Assembly: GCA_017390585.1 (NCBI GenBank)
Contig: JAFPBB010000015.1
Coordinates: 42,250 to 106,249, forward strand
DNA from: Tidjanibacter sp.
GTDB lineage: Bacteria; Bacteroidota; Bacteroidia; Bacteroidales; Rikenellaceae
Direction of reading: 5' to 3'
DNA length: 64,000 nt
Part shown: positions 25,081-33,405 of the stretch, one piece after another
How the letters are laid out: each line of letters starts with the position of its first letter
Position numbering within the stretch: the first letter of the stretch is position 1
Translations under genes and position numbers: made by a program
The notes under the pieces: generated by a model
What the model was told of the DNA's origin: nothing
The model's database searches: none
The model's input: only the letters and a program-made list of their open reading frames with translations

Positions 25081-26544
25081 ATGATTACGATTCAGGCGAA
25101 GAAGCACGACAACTTCTCGGTGGAGTTCAAATTTGGTTTTGAGGGTAACCTCGATGCCAAAGACCACGAGTTTGTTGTCAATAGCTGGATCTTTGTCCCC
25201 AATAGCCTTGATATCAACCCTCAGACCTACGGTAAGGACCAATTCTATAGGGATATTAAATCCAACGTCAGGCTCATTACGCCTGTCTACCCCTTGGGCG
25301 AACTTGCCAATCGGGAGTCGCTTCCGTTTGTGAACCTGAGGTCGGCGCTCAATAGATTGGTGGCGTCGCCTGTGGCTGCCAATGTGGAGAACTATGAGTC
25401 GCAAATCAAGATGTTTGCAGCCATAGTGAAGAGCTCCCTACGCGACTACTCGGTTGGCGCACGCAAGTGTGTCGAGCTCGGGGAGTTGGCTCGCAAGGTG
25501 GTGGTTTTTGTGGCCGATGTGAGTAAGTTGATGGGGGAATATAGGGCGCTATACAAGATTCTCTGCGCTCCCGCCCTCTCCGACAAACTGCGCAACTACT
25601 TCCTCTTCGGTGATGAGTTTATCAGCCACATCATCGATGTGCAGAGTGTCCGCATTCTCAAGCATATCGATTCGCTCGACTCCCCTATGTTGGCTGAGGC
25701 TCGTAGGAGTTTGGTGGCGCTGTTGATGGATGAGCAGGCATATAAGCGTGTGCAGGGCTATGAGACGGTGGAGCTCGGTGCCGAGGCAGGAAATAGGGGG
25801 CTTGTATTCCGCTATGGAATGTTGAAGAAATATATTGAGAGCGACCTCTACATCAAACTCAATAAGAAGCGCGACGGATTTGCCATTGAGCAGATCTACT
25901 ATAGTCTTGCAGCCGGACTTGCGATGATTTTTGCAACGGCGGTGGCGTGGTTTGCCCAGCTCAAGTATGGCAACATCACAGGCCCACTGTTTGTTGTGCT
26001 TGTGGTGAGCTATATGCTCAAGGACCGTATTAAGGACCTTATGCGCTACTATTTCGCGCACCGCTTGGGCAATAAGTACTACGATAATAAGGCTGAAATC
26101 CGCATCCACGACAATCGTGTGGGCCAACTGCGCGAGGGTGTGGACTTCATTAGTGAGACCAAAACACCTGCCGAGGTGATGGATATTCGTGGTCGTTCCT
26201 CCCTTATGGAGGCCGAAAATCAGATTTTCGAGGAGAAAATCCTGCTCTATAGGAAGAGGGTGGTGATTGATAGCGAGCGACTTGGGGCTGTGAGTGTCTA
26301 TCCCGTGAAGGGCATCAACGAGATTCTGCGAATACATATGAACCGTTTTTCGCAGAAGATGGACAATCCGGAGGTGCCCGTGGATATGCTCGATGAGCAG
26401 GGACGTGTGACTACGGTCAGGGTGCAGAAGATCTACTACATCAATATGGTTATGCAACTTGTGGATGGCAGCGACGTGTCGTATCGCCGTTTCCGAGTGG
26501 TGATGACCCGCAATGGAATCCTCGGCATTGAGAAGATGCAGTAG
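25081..26544 (+). CDS. Unknown membrane-anchored protein of the cluster
   Basis: 487 residues that I do not recognise. Two close transmembrane segments (about 273-293 and 301-313) separate a soluble N-terminal domain of about 270 residues, helical between 85 and 260, from a C-terminal domain of about 170 residues with many basic residues (RKRVVIDSERLG, YRRFRVVMTRNG). No catalytic motif is evident. Starts 18 bases after the SLC13 gene and ends before a strong terminator, so it is the last gene of the cluster and probably functions with the permease. Confidence 0.7.
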   Translation: MITIQAKKHDNFSVEFKFGFEGNLDAKDHEFVVNSWIFVPNSLDINPQTYGKDQFYRDIKSNVRLITPVYPLGELANRESLPFVNLRSALNRLVASPVAANVENYESQIKMFAAIVKSSLRDYSVGARKCVELGELARKVVVFVADVSKLMGEYRALYKILCAPALSDKLRNYFLFGDEFISHIIDVQSVRILKHIDSLDSPMLAEARRSLVALLMDEQAYKRVQGYETVELGAEAGNRGLVFRYGMLKKYIESDLYIKLNKKRDGFAIEQIYYSLAAGLAMIFATAVAWFAQLKYGNITGPLFVVLVVSYMLKDRIKDLMRYYFAHRLGNKYYDNKAEIRIHDNRVGQLREGVDFISETKTPAEVMDIRGRSSLMEAENQIFEEKILLYRKRVVIDSERLGAVSVYPVKGINEILRIHMNRFSQKMDNPEVPVDMLDEQGRVTTVRVQKIYYINMVMQLVDGSDVSYRRFRVVMTRNGILGIEKMQ

Positions 26545-26567
26545 CAAGGAACTTAGGCCTATATGAT

Positions 26568-26605
26568 AATAGCGCGGACTTCGAAATGCCGAAGTCCGCG
26601 CTATT
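26568..26605. terminator. Strong bidirectional terminator
   Basis: 16-pair perfect stem AATAGCGCGGACTTCG / CGAAGTCCGCGCTATT with a 6-base loop, followed by GTTTTGTT. Ends the SLC13 cluster and serves the convergent kinase gene. Confidence 0.9.
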
Positions 26606-26633
26606 GTTTTGTTCGTCGCTTGGAGATAAGCAA

Positions 26634-27575
26634 CTACGGAACAAGCACTTTGAGACGTTTGTCCTCAATGGAGAATCTCACGGTTGTTGTGCCGAGAGCC
26701 TCGCCATCAATCTCCACCTCGCGTATCTCGTCGGAGGTGATTTCAATCTCGCGCCCTTTGTAGTTGTGGACCCTCTTGACCGAGTATATCTTGCCGTCGA
26801 AGAGTCGACCCACCACCATCGCAATGCGAGGCACGGACATTGTTTCAATCACAGTGACATCCAGAAGGCCGTCGTCGGCAATGGATTCGGGGAGCTGATG
26901 CATACCGCTGCCATTGTAGCAGCCAATGCCCACCGATACGCTCATAATCAGACCCTTGGCCTCATTCTCGCCGTCTACTCTCACCGCCATCCTGCACGAA
27001 CGGTAGGAGAGTACCGATTTGACCAACTGACTCATATAGGCGGCCTTGCCGTTCTTGCCCTTATCCTTCATCTGGCACACCTTGAGGTTGACGGCAGCGT
27101 CGAGACCCACACCACTCACGTTGATGCAGTAGCGACTCTGCTCCTCTCCGTTGCGATTTATGTAGGTCACCTTGGCAACATCCTGCACAAACTCATTGCC
27201 AGCAGCGATGATGTCCACCGCCTTCAGGTAGTCCCTGGGGATTCCAAATGAGCGGATCCAGTCGTTGCCCGTACCCACGGGAATTACTCCCAAACGAATC
27301 TCCGTCGATGGAACCTCCTGCTGAAGGAGAATGCCGTTGGCCACTTCGTGGAGTGTACCGTCGCCGCCTATGGCGATGAGATTGCGGTAGCCGTCCTCGA
27401 CAATCGACCTGCGGGCGAGTTCAATTGCGTGATAGCGGTGGCCCGTAAATACAGTGTCGAAGTCGATGCCTTTGGCGTAGAGCATACGGGCGATATGTTC
27501 CCAATCGCGTCCGCATCGTCCGCTACCCGACAAGAGGTTCACAATGGCAAGCCATCTGTTGTTTTTCGTATTCAT
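26634..27575 (-). CDS. Diacylglycerol kinase-family lipid kinase (YegS/DagK type)
   Basis: 313 residues. The catalytic-domain nucleotide motif IAIGGDGTLHEVANGI is near residue 90, preceded by the NLLSGSGR loop, with VIPVGTGNDWIRS as the second family motif. C-terminal beta-sandwich typical of bacterial DAGK/sphingosine-kinase-like enzymes with DGLLDVTVIETMS. Phosphorylates a lipid alcohol at the membrane; substrate not determinable. Convergent with the SLC13 cluster. Confidence 0.9.
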   Translation of the reverse strand: MNTKNNRWLAIVNLLSGSGRCGRDWEHIARMLYAKGIDFDTVFTGHRYHAIELARRSIVEDGYRNLIAIGGDGTLHEVANGILLQQEVPSTEIRLGVIPVGTGNDWIRSFGIPRDYLKAVDIIAAGNEFVQDVAKVTYINRNGEEQSRYCINVSGVGLDAAVNLKVCQMKDKGKNGKAAYMSQLVKSVLSYRSCRMAVRVDGENEAKGLIMSVSVGIGCYNGSGMHQLPESIADDGLLDVTVIETMSVPRIAMVVGRLFDGKIYSVKRVHNYKGREIEITSDEIREVEIDGEALGTTTVRFSIEDKRLKVLVP

Positions 27576-27629
27576 TCCTTATTTGAGTTTGGAGGAGTGA
27601 TGAGTCCCAAATAGTTGTCCACTACACAT

Positions 27630-27659
27630 CGGCGACACCCACTTGGGCGGGTGTCGCCG
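27630..27659. other. Hairpin downstream of pepD
   Basis: CGGCGACACCC and GGGTGTCGCCG pair over 11 bases with an 8-base loop; no clear U-run on the minus strand, so terminator function is uncertain. Confidence 0.5.
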
Positions 27660-27698
27660 ACGCATTGTTGTTCTCTTTTAGTCCTTTGGCCTCCCGAC

Positions 27699-29162
27699 TT
27701 ATTTCTCGGGAGCGTGCTCGAGAGTGTAGCAGAGGTAGTTGTAGAACTTCTCTACCGAGGCGATGTTCACCTTCTCGTCGGGCGAGTGGGGATAGCAGAT
27801 GGTAGGACCGCAGGAGATCATATCCATTTTGGGATATACACCACCGATGATACCACACTCCAGACCGGCGTGGATTGCCATCACCTTGGGCTCCTTGCCG
27901 TAGAGAGCCTTGTAGCCCTCCTTCATAGTGTGGAGAATGGGCGACTCGGGATTGGGATTCCAACCGTCGTAGGCACCGGAGAGTTTCACAGTGGCACCTG
28001 CCATCTCGCAAATGGTTTTCATCTGCTGTGCAAGCTCCTCTTTCTCGCTGCGTACGGAGCTGCGGAGGAGGCAGAGGATGGTGAATTTACCCTTCTCCGA
28101 TACGACCCTTGCCAAGTTGGTGGAGGTCTGTACGAGGCCGGGCATAGTGGTGCTCATCTTGGCGATGCCGTTGGGCAGACCAACCACTGCATCGATGAGG
28201 TCCTGAGTGTCGAAAATGTCGATGCACTTCGAGGGGCACTTCACGGGGATAGCCTTGAAGCTGATGCTGTCCTCAATGCCTTTGTATTCGGTCTGATAGA
28301 GTTTCTCGAAGCGCTTAACGGCTGCGAGGAATTTCTTCTCATACTGTTTCAAAACTGCCACGGTGGCAAATGCCTCTCTGGGGATAGCGTTCCTCAAACC
28401 GCCGCCATTGATGTCGCAGAGCAGGATGCCGAATTTATCCATAAAGGTCTTGAGGAAGCGGCAGAGGAGTTTGTTGGAGTTTGCCCTCTGGAGGATAATC
28501 TCCATACCGGAGTGGCCACCTTTGAGACCTTTGATCTCGAGGCGATAGCCGCTGAAGTCGCTCTTGATAATGCGACCTGTGCCATAGCGTAGGGTGGCGT
28601 TGAAGTCCAAACCACCGGCGCAACCAACGTACAACTCACCCTCGGTCTCGGAGTCGAGGTTGAGGAGGATCTCACCCTTGAGCATACCGGGTTTCAGGCC
28701 AAATGCGCCGTCCATACCGGTCTCCTCGGTGGCGGTGAAGAGAGCCTCGATGGGGCCGTGTTTGAGGTTTTTATCCTCGAGGATAGCCATCATAGCGGCA
28801 ATGCCGATGCCGTTGTCGGCGCCGAGGGTGGTGCCATTTGCGGTCACCCACTCACCGTCGATATAGGCCTCGATGGCGTCGGTGTCGAAGTTGAACTCTT
28901 TGTCGGAGTTCTTCTGGGGTACCATATCTACGTGGGCTTGGATAACGATGGTCTTGCGGTTCTCCATACCGGGAGTTGCGGGCTTGCGAACGAGGATGTT
29001 GGTTGCCTCGTCGATGCTATACTCCAGACCCAGACCCTTTACAAAGTCGATGATGTAGTTGCGTGCAGCCTCTTCGTTGTGCGAGGGGCGGGGGCACTTG
29101 GTCAGGCCTTCAAAGTTTTTCCAAACCGCTGCAGGAGCGAGTTTTGACAGATTTTTGTCCAT
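27699..29162 (-). CDS. pepD: Aminoacyl-histidine dipeptidase PepD (M20)
   Basis: Zinc dipeptidase cleaving Xaa-His dipeptides such as carnosine. 487 residues, as expected. Metal and catalytic motifs are intact: IQAHVDMVPQ (His and Asp), TTLGADNGIGIA (bridging Asp), FTATEETGMDGA (catalytic Glu pair), LNLDSETEGE and the C-terminal AIHAGLECG histidine. Dimerisation domain inserted after about residue 200 (GGHSGMEI). Fifty-nine bases after the phoH gene on the same strand. Confidence 0.95.
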   Translation of the reverse strand: MDKNLSKLAPAAVWKNFEGLTKCPRPSHNEEAARNYIIDFVKGLGLEYSIDEATNILVRKPATPGMENRKTIVIQAHVDMVPQKNSDKEFNFDTDAIEAYIDGEWVTANGTTLGADNGIGIAAMMAILEDKNLKHGPIEALFTATEETGMDGAFGLKPGMLKGEILLNLDSETEGELYVGCAGGLDFNATLRYGTGRIIKSDFSGYRLEIKGLKGGHSGMEIILQRANSNKLLCRFLKTFMDKFGILLCDINGGGLRNAIPREAFATVAVLKQYEKKFLAAVKRFEKLYQTEYKGIEDSISFKAIPVKCPSKCIDIFDTQDLIDAVVGLPNGIAKMSTTMPGLVQTSTNLARVVSEKGKFTILCLLRSSVRSEKEELAQQMKTICEMAGATVKLSGAYDGWNPNPESPILHTMKEGYKALYGKEPKVMAIHAGLECGIIGGVYPKMDMISCGPTICYPHSPDEKVNIASVEKFYNYLCYTLEHAPEK

Positions 29163-29221
29163 AGTATAATTTAGTTTTAGTGTGTTATTGTGTCGCTTTG
29201 GAGCATTAGTTTTCCGTTTCG

Positions 29222-30205
29222 TTACTCCTCCATTTCGGTGGAGTTGCTTGCCTCCTCGTCCGAGTCGGAGCCTCCATCGAAGGCGCGCACGATGCGACTC
29301 ACGAGCGAGTGGCGGATGATGTCCTTGTTGTCGAACTCCACGATGCCTATGCCCTCAATCTTTCGCAACATTTCCACCGCCTTGGCCAATCCGGAGTCGC
29401 TCTTCTTGGGGAGGTCGATCTGTGTGAGGTCGCCCGTGACGATGAACTTCGCATTGCGGCCCATACGGGTGAGGAACATCTTAATCTGTGGCAACGTGGT
29501 ATTTTGCGCCTCGTCGAGGATGACGAAAGCATTGTCGAGGGTCCTACCCCTCATATAGGCGAGCGGGGCAATTTGCACCACTCCCTCCTCGAGGAATTTC
29601 TGCAACTTGGCCGGCGGAATCATATCGTTCAGTGCGTCGTAGAGTGGTTGCAGATAGGGGTCGAGTTTCTCCTTGAGGTCGCCGGGGAGAAATCCGAGTC
29701 TCTCGCCTGCCTCCACGGCGGGACGAGTGAGGATGATGCGCTTAACCTCGCGGTTTTTGAGCGCACCCACTGCCAGAGCGATGGCTGTGTAGGTTTTGCC
29801 GCTACCTGCGGGACCTATGGCCATCAGGAGGTCGTTGCTTTTGTATAGTTCAACGAATTTTTGTTGGTTTTTAGTACGGGCTTTGACAATAAGTCCGTTA
29901 TTTCCGTAGACGATTACGTCTGCATCTGCGGGTTGGTTGTCTGCCGAGGGGAGTCCGCCTTGGCAGATTTGGTTGACAACGCTCACAGAGATATGGCCGT
30001 ACTTGTTGTAGTACAGCGCGAGTTGCTCGAGCTTCTCCTCCAGTTTCTCTATCTCTTGGTCGCTGCCTATGGCCTTGATGGCGTTGCCTCTGGCCACGAG
30101 TTTGAGTTTAGGAAAAAGGTCGCAAATCCTGTTGAAATTAGAATTTGCGACCCCATAGAAGTCGAGAAGCTCAATACCGTCAATAGATATGCTCTTCTCT
30201 GCCAT
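29222..30205 (-). CDS. phoH: PhoH family ATPase
   Basis: 327 residues from ATG 30205. N-terminal KH-like region, then the PhoH ATPase domain with Walker A GPAGSGKTYTAIA (about residue 125) and Walker B FVILDEAQNTT, followed by VTGDLTQID, all diagnostic. Family members are linked to RNA metabolism and phosphate-starvation responses; precise role unknown. An acidic tail (SDSDEEASNSTEMEE) closes the protein. Starts 20 bases after the upstream OMP gene, so the three genes OMP-phoH-pepD may share a transcript. Confidence 0.93.
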   Translation of the reverse strand: MAEKSISIDGIELLDFYGVANSNFNRICDLFPKLKLVARGNAIKAIGSDQEIEKLEEKLEQLALYYNKYGHISVSVVNQICQGGLPSADNQPADADVIVYGNNGLIVKARTKNQQKFVELYKSNDLLMAIGPAGSGKTYTAIALAVGALKNREVKRIILTRPAVEAGERLGFLPGDLKEKLDPYLQPLYDALNDMIPPAKLQKFLEEGVVQIAPLAYMRGRTLDNAFVILDEAQNTTLPQIKMFLTRMGRNAKFIVTGDLTQIDLPKKSDSGLAKAVEMLRKIEGIGIVEFDNKDIIRHSLVSRIVRAFDGGSDSDEEASNSTEMEE

Positions 30206-30225
30206 TAAATTCGGCTGTTCACTCT

Positions 30226-30870
30226 TTAGAACATAATACCGAGCGATACATACCAAGTATTGGTCTCGCCGTTGATGTTGTCGAAGTTAAAGAGGTCAGC
30301 AATGGTCTGGGGCTCGCAACCCGCTTTCCAACCACCGAGCAGACGGAAATCAACCATAATGAAGTTGAAGAGGTCGATACCTGCACCTGCAGCCCAAGTG
30401 TAGCTTACATCCTGCCAGTTGATACCTGCGGTGTTGGCGTTGGGACCGGTGAGCGAAGCGTTGGAGTTGAAGGTGATAACGGGACCAGCCTGAGCGCGAG
30501 CATTGAACAAACCGAGGTCCATACCGATACCTGCCATTACAGGGATGCTGAGCTCATTGAGTGATACGTCTTTAATCTCGATCTCACCAGCCTCATTTTT
30601 CAAATCACCCTTCTGCCAGTTGTACATAACCTCGGGAGTGAGGTTGATGGAGAAGATGGAGATGGGCACATTGAAGCGGAACATAAGACCTGCGTTGTAA
30701 CCCATAGCGCCATCAAATACGCCCTGGAGGCTCTCGCTATCCATCTCAACACCGCTGGCGGTGGAGGTCAGACCGGCCTTTGCACCAAGCCAGAACCATT
30801 TGTGGCTCTGTGCGTTTACGGTAGAAATTGCAAGAAGTGCAACAGCTACCATCATAATTACTCTCTTCAT
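30226..30870 (-). CDS. Small outer-membrane beta-barrel protein (PorT/OmpW-like)
   Basis: 214 residues with signal peptide MKRVIMMVAVALLAISTVNA. The mature protein is made of alternating amphipathic strands (FWLGAKAGLTS, GLMFRFNVPISIF, MAGIGMDLGLFNARAQAGP) and ends in a C-terminal Phe (YVSLGIMF), the outer-membrane insertion signal. It is similar in plan and ending to the neighbouring 31025-31678 gene, suggesting duplication. Function unknown. Confidence 0.8.
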   Translation of the reverse strand: MKRVIMMVAVALLAISTVNAQSHKWFWLGAKAGLTSTASGVEMDSESLQGVFDGAMGYNAGLMFRFNVPISIFSINLTPEVMYNWQKGDLKNEAGEIEIKDVSLNELSIPVMAGIGMDLGLFNARAQAGPVITFNSNASLTGPNANTAGINWQDVSYTWAAGAGIDLFNFIMVDFRLLGGWKAGCEPQTIADLFNFDNINGETNTWYVSLGIMF

Positions 30871-30939
30871 AACTTTTGTTTTTTGGTATTAGTTGTATTA
30901 CTTTTTTATGTTATTTCTTCTTTCAGGTGAATCGACGCA

Positions 30940-30947
30940 CAAATATA
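30940..30947 (-). promoter_or_regulatory. -7 box (TATATTTG, minus strand) for the OMP-phoH-pepD run
   Basis: CAAATATA on the plus strand; 70 bases before the OMP start. Confidence 0.55.
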
Positions 30948-31024
30948 GTAATTATTTGCAAATAAAGAACTTTTTGCTCTATTAAATGATTTCCGTGTCG
31001 ATTTTGTACGCCAAATATGGCTCT

Positions 31025-31678
31025 TTAGAACATTACGCCGATGCTGAGGTTCCAGCTTGTGCGATTGGTGTCGATGGCACCTGCCAGATTCTGGGCATCC
31101 AAGGGCTCGTTGCCGAAGTTGCCGTTGTAGCGAATCTCGCCGATGAGCGAGAGAACTTTCACACCCAGACCTGCGGTCCAGCTTACCTTAGGTTCCTTAT
31201 ATGCGCCGATGAAGTCATTCTCGGTGAGGTCCTTGAAACCCTTCTCGGAGGCGATGGCAAAGACGGGGCCAGCATTGATTCGCACATTGGCGAGGCTGCC
31301 CAAGCCAAACTCAAAGCCGAGCAAAACGGGGAGGTCGATGTAGGTGTGTGTCTCAGCCACATCCTCTTCTTCCTTGCCGAGGATGGCGCCGAGGTCCATA
31401 CTTGGGAGTTTGATGGTGGTGTTGGTGTACTGCAACTCGGGCTGGATGTAGAGGGGGAGGCGGGGGATGTTAAGGCGTGCAAACACGGTGCCGGTCCAAC
31501 CCGTTCCCTCCGCTTTGATGGCGTCGGTGATCTCCTCACTACTTGTGGGAATGTGCTCGCTGGAGGAGATGATACCGATGCGTGCGCCCACGTTGAGGAT
31601 GCCGAGAATGTTGTTGTGTGCATTGGCTGCCACGAGTGTCGAGAGCACGGCGAGGGCAGTCAGAACAAATTTTTTCAT
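31025..31678 (-). CDS. Small outer-membrane beta-barrel protein, paralogue of its neighbour
   Basis: 217 residues; signal peptide MKKFVLTALAVLSTLVAANA. Barrel-type strands GARIGIISS, VFARLNIPRLPLYIQPELQY, LPVLLGFEFGLG, VRINAGPVFAIAS and C-terminal LSIGVMF. Shares ending and strand order with the 30226-30870 product, about the same length. Divergent from der, with its own promoter at 31725-31732. Confidence 0.8.
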   Translation of the reverse strand: MKKFVLTALAVLSTLVAANAHNNILGILNVGARIGIISSSEHIPTSSEEITDAIKAEGTGWTGTVFARLNIPRLPLYIQPELQYTNTTIKLPSMDLGAILGKEEEDVAETHTYIDLPVLLGFEFGLGSLANVRINAGPVFAIASEKGFKDLTENDFIGAYKEPKVSWTAGLGVKVLSLIGEIRYNGNFGNEPLDAQNLAGAIDTNRTSWNLSIGVMF

Positions 31679-31724
31679 AATATTTTGTGGAATGTTATTG
31701 ATTAATACCTATATTATTATGCCG

Positions 31725-31732
31725 CAAAGATA
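31725..31732 (-). promoter_or_regulatory. -7 box (TATCTTTG, minus strand) for the 217-aa OMP gene
   Basis: CAAAGATA on the plus strand, 47 bases before the start codon. Confidence 0.6.
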
Positions 31733-31784
31733 ACATATTATATTCAAAAATGGTGCAAAACTCCTTTTTTTTCTCAAAGTTCCT

Positions 31785-31792
31785 TATCTTTG
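31785..31792 (+). promoter_or_regulatory. -7 box (TATCTTTG) for der
   Basis: Matches TAnnTTTG, 23 bases before the der ATG. Confidence 0.65.
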
Positions 31793-31815
31793 CGGAGAAT
31801 TTTAATTGAATCATT

Positions 31816-33117
31816 ATGAGTTTAGTCGCAATAGTTGGCCGCCCCAACGTGGGCAAAAGCACATTTTTCAATCGCCTTGTAGGTATGCGTCAGGCGATTG
31901 TGGACTCCACAGCAGGCACTACCCGTGACCGTCATTACGGCAAGACCGATTGGAACGGCAGGGAGTTTTCGCTCATCGATACGGGTGGATACTCGGTTGG
32001 TAGCGACGATGCCTTTGAGGAGGAGATTCGCAAACAGGTACACCTCGCAATCGATGAGGCCGATCTGATTCTCTTTATGGTGGAGGTGTCGACGGGCATC
32101 ACCGACCTCGACCAGATGGTGGCAGATGTGTTGCGTCGCAGCAAGAAGCCTGCGCTGTTGGTGGTGAATAAGGTCGATAACTACGACCTTATCTACGGCT
32201 CCAATGAGTTTTATGCACTTGGTCTTGGCGATCCCTACTGCATCAGTTCTATGAGTGGTAGTGGCACTGGTGACCTTATGGATAAGATTGTGGAGATGTT
32301 GCCCGAGGATAAGCCCGAGGTGGAGGAGAACCTGCCCCGCATCACCATTGTGGGCCGCCCCAACGTGGGTAAATCGTCGCTCACCAATGCACTTCTCGGC
32401 ACCGAGAGGAACATTGTGACCAACATTGCAGGCACCACTCGCGATAGCATCAACACCCGCTACAACAAGTATGGACTCGACTTCTATTTGGTCGACACGG
32501 CTGGTCTGCGTAAGAAGGGCAAGGTGACCGAAGACCTTGAGTTCTACTCGGTTATGCGTTCCATTAGGGCCATTGAGAACTCCGACGTGTGTGTGCTTAT
32601 GCTCGACGCTCGACAGGGTATCGAGTCGCAGGATATGAACATCTTCTCGCTCATTGTGCGTAATAAGAAGGGCTGCGTGATTGTGGTCAATAAGTGGGAC
32701 CTCATCGAGAAGGGCAACAACACTATGAAGGAGTGGCGCGAGGCGTTGCTTGCCAAGTTGGCTCCCTTCAATGATGTGCCCATCATTTTCACCTCGGTGA
32801 TCAACAAGCAGCGCATTATGGAGGTGTTGCAGACTGCGGTGAAGGTCTATGAGGCGCGCACTCGTCGCATTTCGACCAGCGAGTTGAACGAGTACTTGCT
32901 GCCCATCATTGAGGAGACTCCTCCTCCTATGACCAAAGGCAAGTATATTCGCATCAAATATGTGACTCAGCTTCCCACCGTCACTCCCTCGTTTGCCTTC
33001 TTTGTGAATCTTCCCCAGTACATCCGCGACCACTATCGCCGTTTCCTGGAGAATAAGATTCGCGAGCATTGGGATTTCTGCGGTGTGCCTATGCAGATAT
33101 ATTTCCGCCAGAAATAG
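31816..33117 (+). CDS. der: Ribosome biogenesis GTPase Der (EngA)
   Basis: Double-GTPase needed for 50S subunit assembly. 433 residues, standard length. Two Era-like G domains with P-loops [12 protein letters not shown] (about 8-19) and [12 protein letters not shown] (about 180-191), switch motifs DTGGY and DTAGL, NKVD and NKWD specificity motifs, then a KH-like C-terminal domain (about 355-433) ending MQIYFRQK. Monocistronic with its own promoter. Confidence 0.97.
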   Translation: MSLVAIVGRPNVGKSTFFNRLVGMRQAIVDSTAGTTRDRHYGKTDWNGREFSLIDTGGYSVGSDDAFEEEIRKQVHLAIDEADLILFMVEVSTGITDLDQMVADVLRRSKKPALLVVNKVDNYDLIYGSNEFYALGLGDPYCISSMSGSGTGDLMDKIVEMLPEDKPEVEENLPRITIVGRPNVGKSSLTNALLGTERNIVTNIAGTTRDSINTRYNKYGLDFYLVDTAGLRKKGKVTEDLEFYSVMRSIRAIENSDVCVLMLDARQGIESQDMNIFSLIVRNKKGCVIVVNKWDLIEKGNNTMKEWREALLAKLAPFNDVPIIFTSVINKQRIMEVLQTAVKVYEARTRRISTSELNEYLLPIIEETPPPMTKGKYIRIKYVTQLPTVTPSFAFFVNLPQYIRDHYRRFLENKIREHWDFCGVPMQIYFRQK

Positions 33118-33130
33118 GCGAGCGCATCTT

Positions 33131-33340
33131 GCGGGTGCTTTGGGCACCAAAATTCAGAGAGCGAGTTCCTCACTTACAGAGAGTAGGTTGCGGACTCGCT
33201 CCTTCTTTTGGCACCAAAATCCCTCCACAATCTGCTACTCGCCGCTCGCGCTCCTTGCGTGTGCTTCCGGCCCCAAAGTTTAGTTGATGGACATTCCCAC
33301 CCACTTACGGAGAGTGGGTTGCGGACTCGACACTTCTTTG
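33131..33340. repeat. Two imperfect ~80-base direct repeats in the der-BASS gap
   Basis: The 288-base gap 33118-33405 has no gene. Copies at about 33131-33210 and 33256-33340 share TGCTT..GGC(A/C)CCAAA near the start and a 39-40 base core (33171-33210 and 33302-33340) beginning CACTTAC(A/G)GAGAGT and containing GGTTGCGGACTCG. A third GGCACCAAAATCC lies at about 33210. The second copy supplies the TTTG -33 box of the next promoter. Confidence 0.75.
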
Positions 33341-33367
33341 TGGCGATGGAAATATTTGCTACATTTG
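33337..33367 (+). promoter_or_regulatory. Bacteroidota promoter for the BASS transporter
   Basis: TTTG at 33337-33340, 19-base spacer, TACATTTG at 33360-33367; a full match to the -33/-7 consensus, 38 bases before ATG. Confidence 0.75.
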
Positions 33368-33405
33368 TGGCGAGATAGAAGATAAGTATCAACAATAGGA
33401 TTTCT

